A DNA stretch of 64,000 nt from the NCBI RefSeq assembly GCF_000341085.1, contig NZ_ANBA01000003.1:152479-216478 (forward strand), in the 5' to 3' direction. Position numbers and translations under genes: made by a program. The DNA comes from Nocardiopsis ganjiahuensis DSM 45031 (GTDB taxonomy: Bacteria > Actinomycetota > Actinomycetes > Streptosporangiales > Streptosporangiaceae). Below the pieces are notes generated by a model that ran no database searches, was not told the DNA's origin, and saw only the letters and a program-made list of their open reading frames with translations. This document shows positions 59,355 through 64,000 of this stretch, one piece after another; the first letter of the stretch is position 1, and every line of letters begins with the position of its first letter.

Positions 59355-61100
59355 ATGGCCGACCCGCAGGAAGTACTCTCGCGACGGGTCCAGTCCGCTC
59401 TCGGCGCCGCCTTCGGTCCCGAGTTCGCCGACACCGACCCCGTCATCCGCCCGTCCCAGTTCGCTGACTACCAGGCGAACGCCGCACTCGCGCTCGCCAA
59501 GCGCCTGGGCCGAAAGCCCCGCGAGGTCTCCGCGGCGATCATGGAGCACCTCGACGTGTCCGACGTCTGCCGCGACGTCGAGGTCAGCGGGCCGGGCTTC
59601 ATCAACCTCACGCTCCGCGAGGACTGGATCGCCGACCAGACCCGCCGGCTCCTCGACGACCCCCGAGCGGGTGTGCCGCTCCAGGAGCGCCAGAACATCC
59701 CGCTCGACTACTCCGCGCCCAACGTGGCCAAGGAGATGCACGTCGGGCACCTGCGCACCACGGTGGTCGGCGACTCCCTGGCCCGGACCCTGGAGTTCCT
59801 GGGCCACAACGTCATCCGGCAGAACCACATCGGCGACTGGGGCACCCCCTTCGGCATGCTCATCGAGCACCTGCTGGAGATCGGTGAGGAGTCCGACGAG
59901 GCCGACCTCCTGACGACCGACCCCAACGCCTTCTACCAGGCGGCCCGGACCAAGTTCGACTCCTCCGGCGAGTCCCCGGACGACTTCTCCGCCCGGGCGC
60001 GCCGCCGGGTGGTCGCCCTCCAGAGCGGTGACGAGGAGACGCTGCGCCTGTGGCGCAAGCTCGTCGGCCTGTCCAAGGTCTACTTCAACAAGGTCTACTC
60101 CCGGCTGGGGGTCACCCTCACCGACGACGACCTCGCCGGTGAGAGCAGCTACAACGCGATGCTCGCCGACGTGTGCGACGAGCTCGAGGCCAAGGGCATC
60201 GCCGAGGTCAGCGACGGCGCGCTGTGCGTGTTCCTGGACGGTTTCATCGGCCGCGAGGACAAGCCGGTGCCGCTGATCATCCGCAAGAGCGACGGCGGCT
60301 ACGGCTACGCCACCACGGACCTGGCCACCGTCCGCTACCGGGTGGACGACCTCAAGGCCGACCGCGTCCTGTACGTGGTCGGCGCTCCGCAGGCCATGCA
60401 CTTCAAGATGATCTGGGCCACCGCCCGCAAGGCCGGGTGGCTCCCGGACGGCGTCGAGACCACGCACGTGCAGATCGGCAACGTGCTGGGCCCGGACGGC
60501 AAGATCCTGCGGACCCGCAGCGGCGCGCCGGTCCGGCTCATGCAGCTGCTGGACGAGGCGGTCGAGCGGGCCGCGGCCGTGGTCGCGGAGAACCGTCCCG
60601 ACCTGGACGCGGAGAGCCAGGCGTCGATCGCCCACAAGGTCGGCATCGGCGCGGTGAAGTACGCGGACCTGTCGGTCTCGCACGACACCGAGTACGTGTT
60701 CGACTTCGACCGCATGCTGGCGCTGACCGGCAACACCGGCCCGTACCTGCAGTACGCGCAGGCCCGGATCCGCTCCATCTTCCGCAAGGGCGGGGTGGAC
60801 CCGCAGGCGATCGACGGTCGGATCACCGTGTCCGAGGGCGCCGAGCGCGACCTCGCGCTCAAGCTGCTGGGCTTCGGTGCCGTGGTGGAGCAGGTCGGCG
60901 ACTTCCTCCAGCCGCACCGCCTGTCCGGGTACCTGTTCGAGCTGGCGCAGGCCCTCACCGTGTTCTACGAGCACTGCCCGGTGCTGACCGCGGAGACCGA
61001 CGCCGAGCGCGAGTCGCGGCTGGCGCTGGTGTCCGTGGCGCTGCGCGTCCTGGTCCAGGGACTGGACCTGCTCGGCGTGGAGTCGCCCGAGTACATGTAA
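59355..61100 (+). CDS. argS: Arginyl-tRNA synthetase
   Basis: A 581-residue class I synthetase charging tRNA-Arg. The ArgRS N-terminal domain is followed by SAPNVAKEMHVGHLRTTVVG (HIGH motif as HVGH), NHIGDWGTPFGMLIEHL, and the anticodon-binding domain TGNTGPYLQYAQARIRSI to the canonical C-terminal SPEYM. KMSKS is absent, as in most ArgRS. A -10-like TAGGCT at 59342-59347 lies 7 bases before the ATG and there is no Shine-Dalgarno, so the transcript is probably leaderless. Followed by a strong terminator. In many actinomycetes lysA and hom follow argS; here they do not. Confidence 0.96.
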   Translation: MADPQEVLSRRVQSALGAAFGPEFADTDPVIRPSQFADYQANAALALAKRLGRKPREVSAAIMEHLDVSDVCRDVEVSGPGFINLTLREDWIADQTRRLLDDPRAGVPLQERQNIPLDYSAPNVAKEMHVGHLRTTVVGDSLARTLEFLGHNVIRQNHIGDWGTPFGMLIEHLLEIGEESDEADLLTTDPNAFYQAARTKFDSSGESPDDFSARARRRVVALQSGDEETLRLWRKLVGLSKVYFNKVYSRLGVTLTDDDLAGESSYNAMLADVCDELEAKGIAEVSDGALCVFLDGFIGREDKPVPLIIRKSDGGYGYATTDLATVRYRVDDLKADRVLYVVGAPQAMHFKMIWATARKAGWLPDGVETTHVQIGNVLGPDGKILRTRSGAPVRLMQLLDEAVERAAAVVAENRPDLDAESQASIAHKVGIGAVKYADLSVSHDTEYVFDFDRMLALTGNTGPYLQYAQARIRSIFRKGGVDPQAIDGRITVSEGAERDLALKLLGFGAVVEQVGDFLQPHRLSGYLFELAQALTVFYEHCPVLTAETDAERESRLALVSVALRVLVQGLDLLGVESPEYM

Positions 61101-61105
61101 CGAGC

Positions 61106-61155
61106 ACACGCAGAAGGAGGGTCGGGGCCGCGCGCCCCGGCCCTCCTTCCGTGTG
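61106..61155 (+). terminator. Terminator after argS
   Basis: GAAGGAGGGTCGGGGC (61113-61128) pairs with GCCCCGGCCCTCCTTC (61134-61149) with one mismatch, extended by outer ACACG/CGTGT pairing. Confidence 0.75.
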
Positions 61156-61406
61156 TCGGGTCCCGTGTGGCCGAGACCTCGGACACCTGTGGCCGGAACC
61201 GCCCCGGACGGGGGCCGCCACAGCTCTCCGGGACACCCCCCGCAAGAGGCGATCCGGCTGGTCCGAGGTGGTTCCGACGGCTTCCCGAAAACGCCGAGTC
61301 GAATGTCTCTCCGCAGGTCAGGCCGGAACCCGGGGTCCTGGTCAGGCGTCAGACCTAAAGTATGTGGACGAATGCCTCATATGAGACATAAAGGGAGCTA
61401 TCGCCT
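61156..61406 (+). promoter_or_regulatory. yceI-like upstream region with CTCATATGAG palindrome
   Basis: No gene is seen between the argS terminator and the YceI gene. CTCATATGAG at 61376-61385 is a perfect 10-bp palindrome 21 bases before the ATG, overlapping the likely promoter or 5' leader. It could be an operator; AAGGGAG at 61391-61397 is the ribosome-binding site. Confidence 0.45.
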
Positions 61407-62012
61407 ATGACATCCATCCCCGCGGAGTTCGGCCCGGGCCCCGGCACCTGGCACCTCGACCCGCTGCACTCCAGCCTGATCTTCGTCGCCCACTACCTGC
61501 GCTTCGGCCGGGTCCAGGGCACCTTCGGCCAGGCCGAGGGACAGGTCTACGTGGCGGACGACCCCACGCGGTCCTCGGTGGAGGTCGTGATCGACTCGAC
61601 CAGCCTCAACACCGGTGTCGGCGCGCGCGACGCGCACCTGCGCTCCCCCGACTTCCTGGACGTGGAGCGCCACCCGGAGATCCGCTTCACCTCCACCGGG
61701 ATCGAGGCGACCAGACGCCAGAACTCCTTCCGGCTGCACGGCGACCTCGAACTGCACGGCACGAGGGTCCCCGTCACCCTGAACTCGGAGTGGGTGGGCG
61801 ACGCCCCCGACTACGGCTCCCCCGACGACACCCACGGGCACTTCTTCTCCGCCACAACCCAGATCAGGCTGTCCGACTTCGGGGTCGGCGACGGCGGTCC
61901 GGTCCCCTGGGGCGGCCGGATGGTCGGCGACACCGTCGACATCGTGCTGGAGGTCCGCCTGCAGGACCAGGACCCCGCGCCGTTCCTCAAACAGATCGGG
62001 CACACGCCCTGA
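61407..62012 (+). CDS. YceI-family lipocalin-like protein
   Basis: A 201-residue single YceI domain. GTWHLDPLHSSLIFVAHYLR / FGRVQGTFG is the family opening (W.(I/L)D..HS...F...H), VEVVIDSTSLNTGVGARDAH the second hallmark and DFLDVERHPEIRFTSTGIE the third. No signal peptide is present, so it is cytosolic, as in most actinobacterial members. YceI proteins form an eight-stranded barrel that binds long isoprenoids or fatty amides; stress induction is reported for relatives. ATG 61407 has AAGGGAG upstream. Confidence 0.92.
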   Translation: MTSIPAEFGPGPGTWHLDPLHSSLIFVAHYLRFGRVQGTFGQAEGQVYVADDPTRSSVEVVIDSTSLNTGVGARDAHLRSPDFLDVERHPEIRFTSTGIEATRRQNSFRLHGDLELHGTRVPVTLNSEWVGDAPDYGSPDDTHGHFFSATTQIRLSDFGVGDGGPVPWGGRMVGDTVDIVLEVRLQDQDPAPFLKQIGHTP

Positions 62013-62054
62013 CCACGGGGGCCAGGGCGTGCGCCCGGTCCGGAAGATCCCGGC

Positions 62055-62978
62055 TCAGCCCCTGAGCAGGGCCTCCACCTCGTCCCGCGAGGCCATCGAC
62101 GAGCTGGCTCCGTGCCGTCCCACGGAGATCGCGGCCGCGGCCGCTGCGAACTCCATCGCCTCCCGCGGCGTTCGGCCCTCCACACGGGCCACCGCGAAGG
62201 AACCGCAGAACGTGTCCCCGGCGGCCGTGGTGTCCACCGCCTTCACGCGACGCGCCGGAACGTGCACCGGCTCCTCGCCCCGGCGCCCGTGCAGGGAACC
62301 GTCCTCGCCCAGTGTCAGCAGCACCTCGGGCACCCTCTCCAGCAGCGCCGCCAGGGCGGCGCGCGGTTCGGTGTGCCCGGTGATCGCCGCGGCCTCGTGC
62401 TGGTTCGGGACCAGGACGTCCACGTTCTCCAGCAGCTCGTCGGGGAGCTCCCGGGCGGGTGCGGGGGTCAGGTGGACCGGCACACCCATCTCACGGCCGA
62501 GCCGGGCCCCGGCCACCACAGCGCCCATGGGGAGTTCGAGCTGGAGCAGCAGGGCGTCGGAGCCCGCCACCAGGGCGCGGTCGGCCTCGGGGACCCCGGC
62601 GACCTGGCCGTTGGCACCGGGCACCACGATGATGCGGTTGCCGCCGTCGCCCTCCACGACGATGTGCGCGATCCCGGAGACCCCGGGCACGGTGTGCAGG
62701 CCGGTGGCGTCGATCCCGTCCGCCTCCAGGTTGGCGCGCAGCTGCTGCCCGAAGGCGTCGTCTCCGACGGCGCCGAGGAAGGCCACTCGGGCGCCGGCCC
62801 GCGCGGCCGCCACGGCCTGGTTGGCACCCTTGCCGCCGGGAACCTGGCGGAAGTCGGAGCCGGTGACGGTCTCACCGCCGCCGGGCATCCGGTCCACGTA
62901 GGCGACCAGGTCCATGTTGACGCTGCCCAGAACCGCCACACGCGGCTGGTTCGGCCAGGAACCCATGTCGGAACTCAC
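62055..62978 (-). CDS. rbsK: Ribokinase
   Basis: A 307-residue PfkB-family sugar kinase making ribose-5-phosphate. SVNMDLVAYVDRMPGGGETV and VPGGKGANQAVAAARAG are the ribokinase signatures (GG substrate motif). NQHEAAAITG and the catalytic DTTAAGDTFCGSFAVA (anion hole and base Asp) follow. I start at GTG 62978, whose GTGA overlaps the exonuclease III stop and which has GGGAGAAG upstream; an ATG four codons later is also possible. No ribose ABC transporter is adjacent, so it may salvage ribose from nucleosides. Confidence 0.92.
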   Translation of the reverse strand: MSSDMGSWPNQPRVAVLGSVNMDLVAYVDRMPGGGETVTGSDFRQVPGGKGANQAVAAARAGARVAFLGAVGDDAFGQQLRANLEADGIDATGLHTVPGVSGIAHIVVEGDGGNRIIVVPGANGQVAGVPEADRALVAGSDALLLQLELPMGAVVAGARLGREMGVPVHLTPAPARELPDELLENVDVLVPNQHEAAAITGHTEPRAALAALLERVPEVLLTLGEDGSLHGRRGEEPVHVPARRVKAVDTTAAGDTFCGSFAVARVEGRTPREAMEFAAAAAAISVGRHGASSSMASRDEVEALLRG

Positions 62979-63799
62979 TTCTTCTCCCTGTCGACCGGCT
63001 GGCTGTCGGCACCGTCGAGGGCGACGATGACCGGGGCGTGGTCGGAGGCGCCCTTGCCCTTGCGCTCCTCGCGGTCGATGCTCGCGCCGGTCACCCGCGC
63101 CCGGAGGGCGGGCGAGGCCAGCACGAAGTCGATGCGCATGCCCCTGCGCTTGGGGAAGGCCAGTCCCTTGTAGTCCCAGTAGGTGTACACGCCGGGGCCG
63201 GGGGTGTGCTCGCGCACGACCTCGGCGAAGCCCGCGTCGACCAGCTTGGCGAAGGCGTCCCGCTCGGGATCGGTGATGTGGGTGAGCCCCTCGAAGGCGG
63301 CCATGTCCCACACGTCGTCGTCCTGGGGGGCGATGTTGAAGTCGCCGACGTAGGCGATCTGCGCCTCGGGGTCCTCGGCCAGGCGTGCGGCGCCCGCCTC
63401 GCGCAGGGCCTCCAGCCAGCGGAGCTTGTAGGCGTAGTGGGGGTGGTCGACCTCGCGGCCGTTGGGCACGTACAGGCTCCACACCTGGACGCCGCCGCAG
63501 GTGGCGGCGATGGCGCGGGCTTCGCGCTCCTCGGGTTCGCCGTAGCCGGGTTGTCCGGGGAAGCCGATCCGGACGTCCTCCAGGCCCACACGCGAGGCGA
63601 TCGCGACCCCGTTCCACTGGGAGAGGCCGTGGTGGGCCACCTCGTACCCGCGGTCGGTGAAGACCGACCCGGGGAACTGGTGGTCGCGGGCCTTGGTCTC
63701 CTGGATGGCGAGGACGTCGATGTCGCTCCGGTCCAGCCAGTCGCCGATCCGTTCGGCCCTGGCACGGGCACTGTTCACATTCCATGTCGCGATACGCAC
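62975..63799 (-). CDS. xthA: Exodeoxyribonuclease III
   Basis: A 274-residue AP endonuclease/3'-5' exonuclease of the ExoIII family. RIATWNVNSARARAERIGDW, AIQETKA (metal Glu), GDFNIAP (Asp/Asn), RRGMRIDFVLASPAL and SDHAPVIVALD (Asp-His pair) are all intact. I start at GTG 63799: a minus-strand -10-like TAGCCT (63811-63806) ends 6 bases before it, implying a leaderless mRNA. The in-frame TTG at 63805 abuts that -10 and is less likely. It is translationally coupled to the ribokinase gene (GTGA). Confidence 0.93.
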   Translation of the reverse strand: MRIATWNVNSARARAERIGDWLDRSDIDVLAIQETKARDHQFPGSVFTDRGYEVAHHGLSQWNGVAIASRVGLEDVRIGFPGQPGYGEPEEREARAIAATCGGVQVWSLYVPNGREVDHPHYAYKLRWLEALREAGAARLAEDPEAQIAYVGDFNIAPQDDDVWDMAAFEGLTHITDPERDAFAKLVDAGFAEVVREHTPGPGVYTYWDYKGLAFPKRRGMRIDFVLASPALRARVTGASIDREERKGKGASDHAPVIVALDGADSQPVDREKK

Positions 63800-63932
63800 A
63801 GCCAAAGGCTATCCAGTTTTCTTGGTGATCCCTGCTCTTCCTCGGTTCCGCTGCGGGTGGCCTGGGTGCGCTGACCGCTGGGTTTGACTGAAACCCCTGC
63901 CTTGTCGCTCCCTCGTGCCATGATTTCGAATC

Positions 63933-64000
63933 ATGTCCACCCCTTCCCGGCCCACGGCCGACCTCTGGCCGGGGCGGGCGGCCACCCCGGCCGCCGGCCC
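63933..64000 (+). CDS. Start of a gene running off the window (product not assigned)
   Basis: ATG 63933 opens a frame (MSTPSRPTADLWPGRAATPA) that stays open to the end of the window. CATGAT at 63919-63924 could be a -10 element 8 bases before the ATG, as at other leaderless genes here. ADLWPGRA loosely recalls the opening of GlgX-type debranching enzymes, but 22 residues are too few to name it. Confidence 0.4.
   Translation, partial: MSTPSRPTADLWPGRAATPAAG

Noticed and set aside
58788..61109. A 773-codon minus-strand frame
   Set aside because: Most of it is the antisense of argS. Only its last 155 codons, the phosphatase with CLGGRGRTG and a GTG at 59255, look real.

Overview
The window reads as chromosomal DNA of a high-GC filamentous actinomycete, most likely Nocardiopsis or a near relative (Streptosporangiales). 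The reasons are very high third-position GC, frequent GTG starts and 4-bp gene overlaps, several leaderless-looking starts, a WhiJ/DUF397 regulatory locus, DasR-like operators, and a guanidine-III riboswitch that, from memory, is almost base-for-base the Thermobifida fusca one. No tRNA, rRNA, CRISPR array, prophage or intact transposase was seen; one transposase-free miniature inverted-repeat element was.

Layout. 1-4004: translationally coupled STM4014-STM4013-STM4012-STM4011 cassette (ATP-grasp-like, alkaline-phosphatase-fold hydrolase, two radical SAM proteins), function unknown. 4071-6682: HAD phosphatase, DUF2087 protein, a decayed SnoaL-like fragment, a VOC protein and a guanidinium exporter behind a guanidine-III riboswitch. 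6762-27506: an oxalate/formate island. 27852-34124: two acetate-type sodium/solute symporter modules around a LytS/LytTR two-component system. 34223-41000: secreted and membrane proteins, GTP-type PEP carboxykinase, universal stress protein. 41052-48394: TPR protein, HelD/HelR-type helicase, CoaA, GlmS. 48548-51511: STAS antagonist and a WhiJ-type triad. 51775-64000: KamA-type aminomutase, PlsX, M20 peptidase with AbgT transporter and a divergent Lrp regulator, phosphatase, ArgS, YceI, ribokinase and exonuclease III.

The oxalate island is the most coherent system. A FadR-type GntR regulator appears to control it through a palindrome, CATACTGTATACAGTATG, found perfect or degenerate in six promoter regions of the island. 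Proposed flow: an MFS carrier moves oxalate; Frc makes oxalyl-CoA from formyl-CoA; a TPP enzyme decarboxylates oxalyl-CoA to formyl-CoA; a NAD-linked molybdenum formate dehydrogenase oxidises the released formate; MoeA and FdhD mature that enzyme; a PanE-like reductase could divert oxalyl-CoA to glyoxylate; a SucCD paralogue and an NDP-forming acyl-CoA synthetase could prime the CoA cycle. The formate dehydrogenase is split: its N-terminal [4Fe-4S] domain sits at the C-terminus of a separate iron-sulfur protein encoded downstream of the catalytic subunit. The TPP enzyme looks more like acetolactate synthase/HACL2 than canonical oxalyl-CoA decarboxylase, and a terminal Nramp-like carrier lacks the metal-binding DPGN motif. 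These are the main candidates for new biology here.
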